Position numbers and translations under genes: made by a program. A model generated the notes under the pieces. That model searched no databases and was not told where the DNA came from. It saw only the letters and a program-made list of their open reading frames with translations. Of a stretch of 64,000 nt of DNA, positions 23,900-36,204 are shown piece after piece (the stretch's first letter is position 1; each line of letters starts with the position of its first letter). The stretch is from positions 96,994,001-97,058,000 of the forward strand of contig NC_091117.1 of NCBI RefSeq assembly GCF_040183065.1, read 5' to 3'. Source of the DNA: Periplaneta americana. Lineage: Eukaryota; Arthropoda; Insecta; Blattodea; Blattidae.

Positions 23900-25630
23900 A
23901 TGAGAAAACATTGGTTGCTTATTCTGTAAATATGAGTAATAAGCTAAAGTCAACAGAAGTGTCTGAATCTTTTTCTATAAATAAAGAGAATGACAGTCTT
24001 TATCACATAACATTTGATAGCTGTTCAAACTTCATGTTCAATTTTAATGTTAATAAATAAAGTTACAGCTTGTTCTGTCAGAGTTCTTGTTATTTTCAAA
24101 TTTACAAGTGACTGTATGTCAAGTTTGTGGAGAATTTACTTACTGCACAGTTATTTCCAGAGTTTCCATAGTAACCATTGAACATGCTGTATCTTCAAGT
24201 TACATGACTTGCAACAATGATGGTACGTACGCAAAAAGTGCATGATTGTGCAAAAAAAAAAAAGTTAAATAACTCTTTCCTTGGCAACCAGCATATTACG
24301 AAGAATAGGCCTAAATTAAAAATTTCTTATATAGGCCTACTCTGCTTGAGATACCAGTAATGCATAAAATTATCGTAAGCAACAGGAGAGCAAATCGATT
24401 TTATTCTCTTGTGTAAATTATCACCCTTGGATATGCCTCAGGCATTAAACTTTCCATTCAAAAAGAGAAACTTTACTCTGTTGTACCATAAATTACTATT
24501 ATTCTAGCAGAACTCGCAAATAAAAGCATGTCACAGAAAGTTGGCAATACATCAATGGACAAAGTAATTATACAAAAATTAATATATAAAAAGCCCTTAA
24601 TCCTTAATGAATAAAGCGTAACAAGTGCTGCATTTTGTACAAAAATTCACCACACAAAATTGCAGGTGTGTAATACAATACTATGCATTCCCACTGCACC
24701 ACATCTAAAAAGTTTGTGATGTTCAAGTCAAATTGTCACCCACAGAACCTTCCTACACATGGGTCTAATTCAGACTACAGTAAAACCCGAGACATGTTTT
24801 TAAGGAATTCGTAATATACAGTAAAGAGGGAGGGGTGCAAGTGAGAGTCTTTACTACCATTTTTTTTTTAAGTGTTGATTCCAGTTGTGTCACATGAGCT
24901 GGAGAGTTAAAAGGACTCTTGTGAAAGGCCTTCCCCTTTTTATATTATTAGACCCTAGCCATTTGTTGTATTCTTAAGTTCACATTTTATTAAGATTTCT
25001 AATGACCATTTTCTACTCACCATCTAATTTAGAATCGAATATGTTAGTTAGAACTATTAACGAATAAGGTGTTAGGGAATGAGACTACTGTTGTATTGGA
25101 CAACCTGCAAGATGAAAGAAGACAAAAACAAAGTGAGAAAAAATTTGTTTCTTCGAGCGGAATTTATACTGTCATTTCGCTTGTCTTTATCTTCTTCATC
25201 AACTCTATAAATAACCCAATACGCCACTGATATACACGTAACAAATGTTGCTTTCTAATGCAAACATGATTGAAATTATTGTTTTAGATCAAGTTTTCCA
25301 AACTTTCGAAAAGTGTAGTTTAAAATTAAATTTATGTAATAGAGGACAGTTTTCAGAAATTGACAATATCTGAGAAGTTGTTGATCATTTTGTTTTTGGT
25401 CCCTCTCTAACGTAAAGTATGGTCCCACATAAAAATCAATCATTTGAATTAGCTTACATATTAGACTAATTGAATGGCTGCCTAGAATAACGTTGTAAGT
25501 CCGTTTTTGACCAAACTGACTTTTCGACTGAAAAATGTTGCACATGTTGCATCATGTTTTCCCATCATCTTCCTGATATTCACATTACTTCGAGAGCTGT
25601 AGTATTTTGATTGTGTTACTGAGCTGAATA
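23900..25630. other. AT-rich intergenic sequence
   Basis: No gene, RNA or repeat family was recognised. Confidence 0.4.
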
Positions 25631-25638
25631 ACGTTATA

Positions 25639-25911
25639 ATGCAAATAAAATGGCGGACAATCATACTACTTGTAGTGTGTCACATGGGTAGAGGTTATTT
25701 CCAATGCAAGCCAAGCAAACCATTTGAGGTAGTTCATATGCAACAAGAATACTTTAGAGATATAGAACTAGCAGAACAAACAATAAAGAAGGATCCAGAC
25801 TTCAAGATAACAACAGCTGCCTGGTTTCAGTTCAGTTCTGACGATCCTATGTCTCTGAACATGCGGAAATTCCATGATATATTGTTACTGTGGACAGTGT
25901 ATTCTCTATAA
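25639..25911 (+). CDS. Unrecognised 90-residue reading frame
   Basis: A plus-strand frame begins MQIKWRTIILLVVCHMGRGYF, a hydrophobic start, then PSKPFEVVHMQQEYFRDIELAEQ and KKDPDFKITTAAWFQFSSDDP. Unlike most frames here its composition is protein-like, with ordinary amino-acid balance. It ends just before an A-run (25911-25919). It resembles a fragment of a transposon-encoded or retrocopied protein, but I do not recognise the family, and no splice sites or target duplications are evident. Confidence 0.3.
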   Translation: MQIKWRTIILLVVCHMGRGYFQCKPSKPFEVVHMQQEYFRDIELAEQTIKKDPDFKITTAAWFQFSSDDPMSLNMRKFHDILLLWTVYSL

Positions 25912-25929
25912 AAAAAAAAGACAATCATG

Positions 25930-26197
25930 CAAAAAATAAGATAGTAAATCATATTTCACACGATAACTTACCTCGTCTTTATCATGACCCTATTCCAATC
26001 ACAAGAGAGAGAAAAAAAATGATCTGATTGTAATGTCAAGTTTTCTTTCTCTTTGTCATGGTTACTCCGAATTCTACCGTGGCCTAATAACACAATAAAG
26101 AAAAAAAAGGATTCTTGTGTGTGTAATATTGATATTGTATGCCTAAACATATAATTTAAGTTGTCTAATTTGTTTCAAGTTCTTATGATATAAATTT

Positions 26198-26259
<62 letters not shown>

Positions 26260-29200
26260 TAATGTACTCAAATGTAACAACCACAAAGAATTTACTAGGA
26301 AATATAGGTAGTATTTAGTAAGTTTCTTTGCTTTACAACGTTGTTCTTCTGGACTGACATACAATATTTTTCTATTGTAAATGTTCGAAAAGTTGTGTTA
26401 TTTGGAAGATGAAGGCAATACATATATATAAATGGTGTCAATACTTACTGAAGTATTAATACAGACCTCACACTGTGATTTTTGTAATATTTAACAACGT
26501 TAGTATGGAATAAACATATTTTTAATTTCCTGACAAACTATAAAAACTGACTTACGTTATTCCAGGTAGCCCTTCAATTACATAAATAGATTTGCCATTA
26601 AGGTCTATAACTGCAACTCCTCAAACATTGATATATTTAGAAACAAGGCTTACTCTCTCATGATGTGCGTGCATTGGGAAGGAACAGTCATTAATACTCT
26701 AATAAATATGTCTCTCTTAATAAAATTCATTTTTATAATTAACTTATATACAATAGATTTTCTCCAGACTACCACTTAAAAGAGCTTTGTCATTACTTCT
26801 ATTCTTTACATATTCATTTCGAGACTTCGAAATGATATCAAATTAATTCTTCTCCTGGCATCAATTTTTCATACACATAAATGTAACTTCGTGTCCTTCA
26901 TGAAACAGAATACAATTCAAACTGGAATCACTATCATAAGTCTTAAGTCATGCATTTTCATTTAATCGGACTGTGAAATGATGTGCTACACTTACAAAAG
27001 AGATGCTAGTTGAAAAACAACTGTTTATCACTACTGTGATGGTCAATTAATTTTTTTCGAATGAATGAACTAGGTTAAGTAAGCTATAATTTTTTAACAG
27101 TTCTTTAAAACAGATGACTGATATTAACAAACATAGAATGCTATTAGAAAATCTCAGAATATCATCAAATGCTTGATAATGTTAATTATGTATTTTTTGT
27201 AATAACACAAATTCATGGTTCATTACATTTCTTCTCTCAAATAATTATAATCAAATGAAACAGATAATGTAGGTAAATAATGCAAATACCCAAATATTCT
27301 ACGTGATTACAAAATAATTCAGCAACCATTTCATTGCATGCTTCATGAAAGGCACACTATTGGCTCTTCTTTCATAACAAATTACTACTGAAGAATGAAA
27401 TGTCTTTTGAGATTAGAGAATTGGAAAATAAGAACACTACATACTGTAATGCAACTGAATTGTTCCAAAGACATTATATGAAGATTACTTCACGAATCAT
27501 GAGCTCTTTACATTAGAATGTCAATGCATCCAATGCCAGCAACCATACCAGATTTATGAATGTAGATATATTATGGAACTGTTAATTACATCATATGCAG
27601 ATAAATTGCAGTACGCAGAATAATCTACTCTAGTTTGGTGCAACATGCTTGCAGGCTTTTTATTGTTCCAAGATGCCAACGTTACAAGATTCCTCCAGAC
27701 TTTCAGCTGATAACAATGACCAACTTTCAAATGAATACTGCCATCAATGCACTGACATTCTACACAATAAAGGTTCCTTACACCAACATGAAATTATCAT
27801 ACTATGTATCCTTTCATGATGGTCTACATTCCTCTACTTTAAAGTCCAGCACCGGTGTTGTATATTCGTGATTTTAAACGCCTTTTGACTTACATTACAA
27901 TAAATAGCTAGTAATTTGACCACCTTTCAATACATTGCATTTTAATCTTGAGTACAATAAATGTCAAAATAATCACAAGTTTGGTCCCAATGTCATGGCA
28001 CTAATGATAAGGCTGTATTTTTTTACAAGACATAGTGGCAGTATCATCACAAATGCACTTGATATTACTGATGAGTAATTTCATTAATTCTATTTCTCTC
28101 CACAATATTTAACAGGAAAAGTATTCTTAAAAAGCATATATATATATATACAATGATCAAGATTGATAATGCTTATTTCCGAACAATTTCGAACACTTTT
28201 TTTTGTGTTTCTATTGGTTGGATCAATTACCTTATCAAAGTAAGCAATAGAATTACTCCACACTGGACATTTAAATCTCATAACAGCAAACATGCATGTG
28301 TGTAACTTGTTCCTGGATTCTTGGATCAAACTTATACCATCTTCTAATGGATGACAAATTGTGCCTAAAGTGCCTGTTTAGGCACATCTGAGTAGCAGAA
28401 GGACTGCACAAAATGTTTTCTTGAATGACAGGAATGAAGAAAAGTTAACAAGGGAAATCGAGATGCTTTTAGAAAACCTGTTCAAACATGGACTTTAACT
28501 ACCACAAATTCTGCCTGAAACTTGTCTGAACATTTTACGGGCCTCTGGTATCAAAAAGTGACGTACTAATAGACTAATGATCGGTCCTAGAAAGTTGTAT
28601 TGTGATGTGTTCTAGGAAGTTATATTAAGTTCGAATATTCTTTACCCTCCTGTGTCCTGAGAGTATAGTATACTATACTATACTTTATACACGAGATGCA
28701 TGTGCAGAGACTCGCAGTCTAGTATAATATACCTGCATTTGTTTCCTAACTGTAACCTGCAGAATTTTTTCCGCATTTCAGAGACTTTTTTTTTTTTTTT
28801 GAAATGTAGAAATTATATTGAACTTTAAAAACAAAACAGCAAATATCTCAGGACTCACGAGGTTACACCAATTAAATACACAAGAACATTTGCTAAAAAA
28901 AACTTCTATTATAATCATAACATAATAATCATAAACAATTTAGCTGCGAAAAAACGAAACAAGGAAACAAAAAAAATCTGTTCTATTTCACATATTATGT
29001 TGGCACACTTGCTGCAAGTTTTAGTCTGCAATATTCGCACAATTCTTGATAAAGTCCTCACGCAATTCCTCCCACTGTCAGATCAGGTTTTAGAATTATT
29101 GTCAAAAAATTAGCTCATGCAATAGAGGTACAATTTATTATGACCTTTACTTTTAGAAAAACAGAAATTATAAATACGAATTTAAAACACATTAAATTCC

Positions 29201-29630
29201 ATTAGCTACCTCATGTAACTATTGACGGCTTAGCACACACATGTTGTAAGTACAAAGTCCTTAATGTTTGGTAAATCTAATTTTATTCTTTACTGTCTAA
29301 TTGAACAGCTATTTTTCAACTAATCACAATACGTGAACATAAGAGTGAAATGATACATTGATTGTTGTCAAAAATCAATCCAAAAATAGGATTTTCTAAC
29401 AAAGTCTAAGAAGTAATAATGTTCTTAACACGTTTTACCCCAAAATTATACTTAACACATGTGTGAGTAAGCCATCGCTATGATATGCAAACATATGGAG
29501 ATAGTTTTAAAATAATCTTTTAGATATAGGAAAGAATGGAGAAAGCGCAATAAGGCATTTTCCTCGATCTGCAATGTCTAATATTACAATTTTAATGAAG
29601 CTACAAACCCTCAGCATCAGAATGAAGTCT
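25930..29630. other. AT-rich sequence without recognised genes
   Basis: The only clear structure is a (TTA)n array (26199-26259) and a small palindromic AGTATAGTATACTATACT run near 28663. It could include the far downstream region of the minus-strand gene that stops at 32326, but no polyadenylation site can be fixed. Confidence 0.4.
26199..26259. repeat. (TTA)n microsatellite
   Basis: A perfect trinucleotide array of about 20 units. Confidence 0.96.
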
Positions 29631-29638
29631 TACAACTC

Positions 29639-30248
29639 ACAAGCAAACATTCTGATGGGGGCAGAAAAAAAAAATGTTAATTTTTTCCTTCCATCATATT
29701 AATAATGTCAAAACAAATGCTTATACAAGTTTTTGCCACTTGAGCGCAATTACGAGGACCCCCAAAAAGTAAGTTTCCCTGGCGCCATTTACAAAAAGAA
29801 AACATAATTTAATGAAAAGATTTATTGGAACAGATACAGCAATTGTTGAGCTATTTTTCAAAATACTGTCCACCGGAACTGAGACATTTGTCATACCATG
29901 GGACCAACTTTTGTATCCTGTGTCACAGAAGTCTGCTGCCTGGGATCAGAACCCGTGTGTGACAGCCGTCTGCACCTATCTGCTGATCCCACTGTATGAG
30001 AAATATATCAATTCGGGTGGGGAATATGCTGAAAAATAGCTCAACAATTGCTGTATCTGTTTCAATAAATCTTTCCAAGAAATTGTGTTTTCTTTCTATA
30101 AATGACCCCATGGAAACTTATTTTCTAAGGGGCCCTCGTAATTGCGTTTGAATGGCCAAAATTTGTATAAGCACTTGTTTCGACATTATTGAAATGGTGG
30201 AAGAAAAAAAAAACTTTTTTATCTGCTCGCATGAGAATGTTTGCTTGT
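29639..30248. mobile_element. Fold-back MITE with ~200-bp inverted arms
   Basis: The ends start ACAAGCAAACATTCT on both strands (29639 rightward, 30248 leftward). Similarity continues through an A-rich patch, GCTTATACAA, CGCAATTACGAGG and GATTTATTG, then the near-perfect ACAGATACAGCAATTGTTGAGC, giving arms of roughly 200-230 bp around a unique centre. Both strands show a short frame containing the same ETDTAIVELFF-type residues because they read the two arms. No transposase motif or clear target duplication is seen. Confidence 0.82.
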
Positions 30249-30259
30249 CAGAAATAGCA

Positions 30260-31280
30260 GCTGAGTCTGATAATAATTAGGTTACCTTATGCTACCAAAA
30301 TAACAAGGAATGTACATTATGTAAATATAAAAAAATTGGTAAATTTTACTGTATGTTATATAGAAGAGAATGTCAATAAGACAGTGTTCATTATAATATG
30401 ACTGTACTGTAGATCAAGAATGTCATAAACTCCTTACTAAAATCTACATTATAATTGTATGTAATACAATAAAACTTGAGAAAAATATGTAAATGTTAAA
30501 ATACTACTCAATTGCACAGCTTTCGTTGTCCAACTCTGTAGAACCATTTTACTTATACGAGATCCATATAAAATTCTTAATTCAATTTACAGAATATTAT
30601 TTCAAAATGACTGCCTAGAGTAATCTCAGTCACTTGTGAAAAATGTGTCACAATCTGGTTCAGACTATTAATTTCACAGTTTTATTTTTGTTCAATAATT
30701 TATATTTAAATATAGATTAATCTATGCATATTATTTCTATCCAATTGTATAGCTTTTCATAATCTTACTGTATATTTCAATTTATTTTATGTGGTAAAAA
30801 TAAATTTAATGTATGTTAGTTGGGCTGTGATTTTACCACATCAAAACTATAGGTAAAATTCATTCTTCGAGATATTATTTATGAAAGCAACATCTCTACA
30901 TACTATAGATACAATTGACAAAGAGGAAGTTTCAGCTCATGTGGAGAAAGAGAAGGCTGCTCCTTTATTTAATTGCCACGACAATGTGGTCATATTAGCT
31001 ATAAAATAGTAACTTCGCTCTCTCTCTACATCGCACATGTTAACTATTTCCTCTCTTAAATACTTCGTAGATCTCTAAAGTTGGCAAGAATAATACTAAG
31101 TCTGATGAAAATAGTAAAATGAAAGTAAATAACGCATTTAGTCAATCAATTTTTACCTCAATCAGGCATTCAAAAACCTGTTAGTTACTGAAAACCTTCG
31201 GTGCTTTGAACTATCGTCCTGTGCATCAACAAATGACATATTCATTTCTGGTTTATTGTTTTTTATTGTTCACTTTAACA
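30260..31280. other. AT-rich sequence, nothing recognised
   Basis: No gene or repeat was supported in this interval. Confidence 0.4.
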
Positions 31281-31287
31281 CTTGATT

Positions 31288-31508
31288 AAAACTATAAAAC
31301 ATTTTAGAGCTAAAATGTTAAAAGTGTTACTACTTATAAAAAAGATAATGTACCTCTATAACAGATAGGCCGTGTTATAACACCGGTGTCCTTTGAAGAT
31401 GACATCACACTGGTGTTGAAACAGGGTCTGTCTGTCATAAAGGTACATTACCATTTTTTAAAATTGTAACACCTTTAACGTTTTAACTCTAGATAGTTTT
31501 ATAGTTTT
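31288..31508. mobile_element. Palindromic MITE, ~220 bp
   Basis: An imperfect palindrome whose ends read AAAACTATAAAAC inward from both sides. Its arms share TCTAGAG-like, GTTAAAAGTGTTAC/GTTAAAGGTGTTAC, GGTAATGTACCT and AACACCGGTGT/AACACCAGTGT segments. The whole element would fold into one hairpin. It has no coding capacity. Confidence 0.82.
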
Positions 31509-32325
31509 CATTTCTGGGTTCTGAGTTGCAGCTCTTTACAGTATTTTTTTGGTGTTATATTATTTTATGTCATCTCTGTAATAATAAGGTATCCCGAAAT
31601 ACTAAAGTAGTATATAAATATCTACTGCATAAATATATATAAAGGCTTAAGTAAATGTTCCCTTCAGGCACTGTAAAATTCTTACTTTACTCGTATTAAC
31701 TACAATTTTAAAGACTAAGTAATGCAATCTAATAAAACTCTTGTTCTCAAAATGGATAAAATAATTCTATATTTGGAAACTTGTAAAAATTAAAAGTAAA
31801 ATACTTGAAACATGGCAACTATTAGTATATAATCTTATAAAAAGGCACAGTTCTGCAAAAAATTGCATCATTCTTGGACGGAAATTCATCACGATAGGAT
31901 TTCACCAGCAGATATAAAATACAGGTAATACTTTCTTGGAATGTAACATTAAAGAGTTAGTGAATTCCTACACTACTTATCCCCTTTTGCCAATAAATCA
32001 CACTGTAGATAAGGCTGATGGCAGAAAAAAAACTCATAAGGTGAGAGACCATAAGACTAGCTCATCTCTGTAAGACCCTTCAATACCTGGGGCATGAAAC
32101 ACTCATTCCCAAAGGCAGTTTCTAACACCTTTCAAAGGTTGGTGTCAAGAGAGTTCATGCACCACTGCTAGCAACTTTGACTTCAAGAGAATTATTTTGG
32201 TTTCATATGTACACAGTGTTTTTTCTGATTAGGCAGCATTCTTTCGGACTTTCGTCTAATTTTCTATTTGCTGCTGCTAGCAGTGTTACACGAGCTGTAA
32301 CCCAAGATAGCACTTGGGACTGAGG

Positions 32326-32523
32326 TCACAGCTCTGTTGTGATGACTGTTTTGCGGTGTATGACTGGCTGCTCATGCTTAACTGCCTTGCTGGGGCTGGA
32401 ATCAGTGGTATCAGATGCCACCAGCCATGGAGATAGCTGGTTCAGGCTCGGCACAGAACTACTTGAGTTTAGTTTGGTTGTCTGCTTGCTTACTACAGTA
32501 GCAGTGCTGGCAAGTGGCGACTC
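32326..32523 (-). CDS. Terminal coding exon of the NPF-motif gene
   Basis: On the minus strand, a pyrimidine/TG-rich acceptor (TTCTTGTGTTGTAG) is followed by a 65-codon open stretch starting ESPLASTATVV. It is Ser/Thr-rich, includes SLNQLSPWLV and HEQPVIHRKT, and ends VITTEL before TGA at 32328-32326. Its start phase (0) fits the donor at 39478 of the upstream NPF exon. There is no Met, so it can only be read as an exon. An overlapping plus-strand frame (32339-32542) is its shadow. I cannot assign the protein; the exon call rests on splice site, phase and protein-like composition. Confidence 0.6.
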   Translation of the reverse strand, partial: ESPLASTATVVSKQTTKLNSSSSVPSLNQLSPWLVASDTTDSSPSKAVKHEQPVIHRKTVITTEL

Positions 32524-32581
32524 CTACAACACAAGAATATAACATCACGCATGTAAGTATAAAAAGCATCTAATAATTTCT

Positions 32582-32992
32582 TTGGAAAACGTATTATATA
32601 TCTTTCACGTGTTAAATTTTATGTTACCTTGTTAACATGTTTCTTTCTACCTGCTATTGGCCATCATCAGAACTGGTCGTTGCTGGTCTTGGTGCCTATT
32701 GTTTTGTTTCCTGTGGGGTTGTGTTTGTGTAGTGTAATATGGAGTCAAGGAGCATGTGTGTTCTGAAATTGAGTTGTGTATTGAGAATTTCATTTGGATG
32801 TGTCTTTGTGTGTTTGTATATTTCGTATTGTTCTAGTGTGTTTAGTTTCTGTTTTTTTTTGGTTGGATGTGTAGAATTTCCATGTCTGTGTTGATGTCTC
32901 TGTATGTGTGATTAGGATTTGTGATGTGTTCTGCATATGTGGAAGTGTTTTGAAATCATATGCCTGTCTGTCTATGTAGGAATTGTTGCAGG
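32582..32992 (-). mobile_element. Penelope-like element 3' end, minus copy
   Basis: The minus strand encodes a degenerate GIY-YIG start (NNSYIDRQAYDFKT, usually NSYIGQTGRNFKT). Then, after an internal deletion, come residues of the C-terminal tail (the HIQP, QYEIYKHTK and HPNEILNTQLNF type). Past the stop it continues into a 3' region with CTGATGATGGCC (complement of 32660-32670) and GTTAACAAGGTAACAT. It is inverted relative to, and head to head with, the copy at 32993-33455. Confidence 0.72.
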
Positions 32993-33256
32993 TGTTACAT
33001 TTTCAGGTGTTTTCAAACTCGTTACAAAGAACACATCACAGCCATAACAAAACTACAAAACACTTCCACATATGCAGAACACATCACAAATGCTAACCAC
33101 ACATATAGAGACATCAACACAGACACACATCCAACCAAAAAGCCAGAAACTAAACACACTAAAACAATACGAAATATACACACACAAAAACACATCCAAA
33201 TGAAATTCTCAACACACAACTAAATTTCAGCACGCACGCACGCACGCACGCGCACA

Positions 33257-33291
<35 letters not shown>

Positions 33292-33455
33292 TTTGACTCC
33301 ACATTACACTACACATACACACCCACACAGCAAACTAAACAAAAGGCGTCAAGACCAGCAATGACCAGTTCTGATGATGGCCGATAGCAGGCTGACACAT
33401 GCTAACAAGGTAACATAAACTTTAACACGTGAAATATATATAATACGTTTTCCAA
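32993..33455 (+). mobile_element. Penelope-like element 3' end, plus copy
   Basis: Plus-strand codons read FQTRYKEHITAITKLQNTST, then YAEHITNANHTYRDINTD and a QYEIY-like region. This is the end of the GIY-YIG endonuclease domain of Penelope-like retroelements as I know the family. A (GCAC)n/(CT)n microsatellite (33235-33292) interrupts the tail. The 3' region has CTGATGATGGCC at 33371-33382 and ACAAGGTAACAT. The outer end, ATACGTTTTCCAA at about 33443-33455, mirrors the left copy's TTGGAAAACGTAT at 32582. Confidence 0.75.
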
Positions 33456-33543
33456 GTGATATAGTGTTAAAAGTTGTGTAATCAAGGTGTATAATGATTT
33501 CTATTTGTCTAACTGTATGCATTAAATAACTAGGTTGAATAAC

Positions 33544-33545
33544 AC

Positions 33546-33591
<46 letters not shown>
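33544..33591. repeat. (CAT)n microsatellite
   Basis: A perfect trinucleotide array of about 16 units. Confidence 0.95.
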
Positions 33592-33649
33592 TAACGATTT
33601 TGGGAGGGGGGAGGGAAGAACCGAATTTTTTTCATCTGGCTTTCAGGAC

Positions 33650-33830
33650 CAGGGATGTCGCTAGGGGGGTGCTTGCGCTCCCTATAAAAATCGGAGCACC
33701 CTTTTCCGCACCCCAAAGGGCAATTTATTAACAAAATACTAGGCATAAATTATTTTGAAGAACTAAAACAAACAATTTCTTGGATGTGAAAAACTACGTC
33801 TCATAGTGTATCGTAATGGATGTGATGAGC

Positions 33831-33893
<63 letters not shown>

Positions 33894-34028
33894 CATGTCT
33901 AGTATGCACGCAAGTGCATGAAAGAACATTTTGGATTTTTATGTACCACATTTTTACAGTTCGCATCCCATTTTTAAATCTCATACCCCATCTGCACCCC
34001 CCTTGCTCTGATCCTGGCGACGTCACTG
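33650..34028. mobile_element. Non-autonomous hAT element with 8-bp target duplications
   Basis: The terminal inverted repeats read CAGGGATGTCGCTAGG on the left and CAGTGACGTCGCCAGG inward from the right. They are flanked by identical 8-bp direct repeats TTCAGGAC at 33642-33649 and 34029-34036. The 8-bp duplication and CAG-type ends are diagnostic of hAT elements. The 379-bp interior has no transposase and contains an (AAT)n array (about 33830-33891). Confidence 0.93.
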
Positions 34029-34039
34029 TTCAGGACTAT

Positions 34040-36200
34040 GACATACATACCTAGATTATACTCAAATAATATGTTCAACGCTGAAGAAACAATTCTATGA
34101 ATTTCAAATTTTTAAAATCACTTTAAATACTTGTTAATTAGCCCAGTCGAAGTTATGACTAGATATCAGATTTTAGGTAGAACCTATTTTGTTCCTGAAG
34201 AGATAGACTCACATTAAATTGCATTAACACATTTCATGGATTGTTAAATTCTTGATTATCCAATTTGTGGGTTATCTGTGCAACATGTAAGTTTATTTTA
34301 CTTAATTTGTTTCAAGAAATTTTGAATACATGTGAACTGAGCTTGCAATTCAAGTGCCCAAGTTTGAAAGTGGTCTTGATATAAAAATAGTCTGACCGTA
34401 ACAGGTCACCTCTTCCCATTTTATTTCCTGCTGCAAATCTGACTGTAACATTTACTCTCCTGCAGCATGAATTTTTCTAAGTGTCATTTGGGTTAACGTG
34501 TGATGCACATGGGGAAAAGTTAAGCATCGAGGATGAAGTAAAGATATAGCAACGACGTATTTGTATGTCAAGAAGCCTCCAATCCACACCAATTTTCTTT
34601 AATATTTTATTAATATTTGGAAAAAAAAGGCTCTTTATTTTTAGTATTAAATGTTTACTTTTAACTAGACAGTTTTATGTGATGATGCAGATTATATTTT
34701 TCTTTGTTTCTTTTTAAGAGATAGCAGTTTCAGTTCTGTGACTAGAGATCTTGGTGTAAAATTATCCAGTTTACCTATCACAATTTCCCAATTATGAAAT
34801 CATAATTCTTTAAAATCAGTACTAAGTGTTTAAAAGATACACAACACTTCTTTCAAATAGAGTGAATTCGAACTCACATGACTATAAGCCATGCGTTTTA
34901 ACCACTCATACACAATAAAGTTATGGAGTATCGTCCTTGAATGAAATGTTTCACATCAGCCATATTGAGAATAAAATGACACTGAAATTAAAGAAATTCA
35001 CGCAAGTGAACATAGCATACACGATGATTCCCGAGCTATTCCAAGATGGGGCTTGGCCTCTGAACAGCAACCAATTTCCGTGTCAAAGGGTATACAATAA
35101 GAAATACATGTACAACCAATTTGTGTCGAAGGGTGTGCAATAATGTATACAAGTACAAATGTTACTAAGTGTAACAATATTAGTGTAATTAAAATCCAAT
35201 TGTTCAACGTAATCTAGAACAGTATCAACACACTCCAAAGCTTACTGTTGAAAGTGATAAATGAATGTTTGACACATTAAATTTTCAAACACAGTACTGT
35301 ATGCTTAGTATATGAAAAAGTTTGTTCTGCAGTAAAACGCAAAAATCGTATTATCTGTGTTTTCAGTTATCTGTGGGTATTTGGTGATTAGCCCGGATAA
35401 TTGAAAGTTTGCTGTAATATAATTTTTTTCTATATTCTTTCTCACTCGGAAAATCAACTCGCTTCATCTTTAAGAAATTGGCAGGCATTAGTTTTGTAAG
35501 ATGAGGCAACTTGCATCTCCTGTGCTAATGATTTTCTTAAGAACGACTCCATTCGCATTGAGGTGGCTTATATCAGGTCACATTTTACATCTTTGATGCT
35601 GTGATTGGTTTTTTGGAAACTGCAGGGAAACCAATTTATGAACAAATTCACCTTTTAGCTCATGATACAGAGAAACTTAGCTCAGAATCCAACCAATTCG
35701 AGAAAAAGTACGCAAACAAAAGGAGCTGAGGCATATTAAATGCTTGCTTTACCACAACAATCCTTCATGAATCAGAGTCACGTGATTATCATGGTCAAGT
35801 CATGGCCATCTTGACAATGATCTAATATAAATACATGTTCAAAGTTCTAAAAAAGAAAGGAATTGCTATAGTAAACTCATGTTAAATGTGCATTTATATA
35901 CAAAATTGTTCAATGTTGGCCATGTTATGACTAAGAATGTGACGTCGTGCCATAGCCTATCTTTCTCATTAGCCACGAACAAAACCAGAATGACTCCGAA
36001 CATTACAATCAAAAGGTATAATACGCCCGTAATATACTGAGCACAAATCTTCTTTTTCAGAACGAAACCATTACTTCTAACGGGTGACCAGTGACGTGTT
36101 CAGTCTTCTCTTTCACATATTCTATAACATTCGATTATTGAAATTTTATAGAAATCAGTAATGAAGGGTAAATTGTTAAATTCATCTAAATTAATTGCCT
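34040..36200. other. AT-rich sequence, minor tandem duplication only
   Basis: No gene recognised. A ~44-bp imperfect direct repeat (AACCAATTTCCGTGTC and AACCAATTTGTGTCG) lies at about 35069-35157. A tRNA-like B-box at about 34870-34910 (minus) is not convincing. Confidence 0.4.
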
Positions 36201-36204
36201 TTAG

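Noticed and set aside
33763..34026. 87-codon minus-strand frame with a Tyr run
   Set aside because: It is translated from the (AAT)n array inside the hAT MITE.
34865..34915. tRNA-Ile-like anticodon and T arms on the minus strand
   Set aside because: The anticodon and T stems can be drawn, but no acceptor stem pairs and the D arm/A box is degenerate; probably a SINE remnant.
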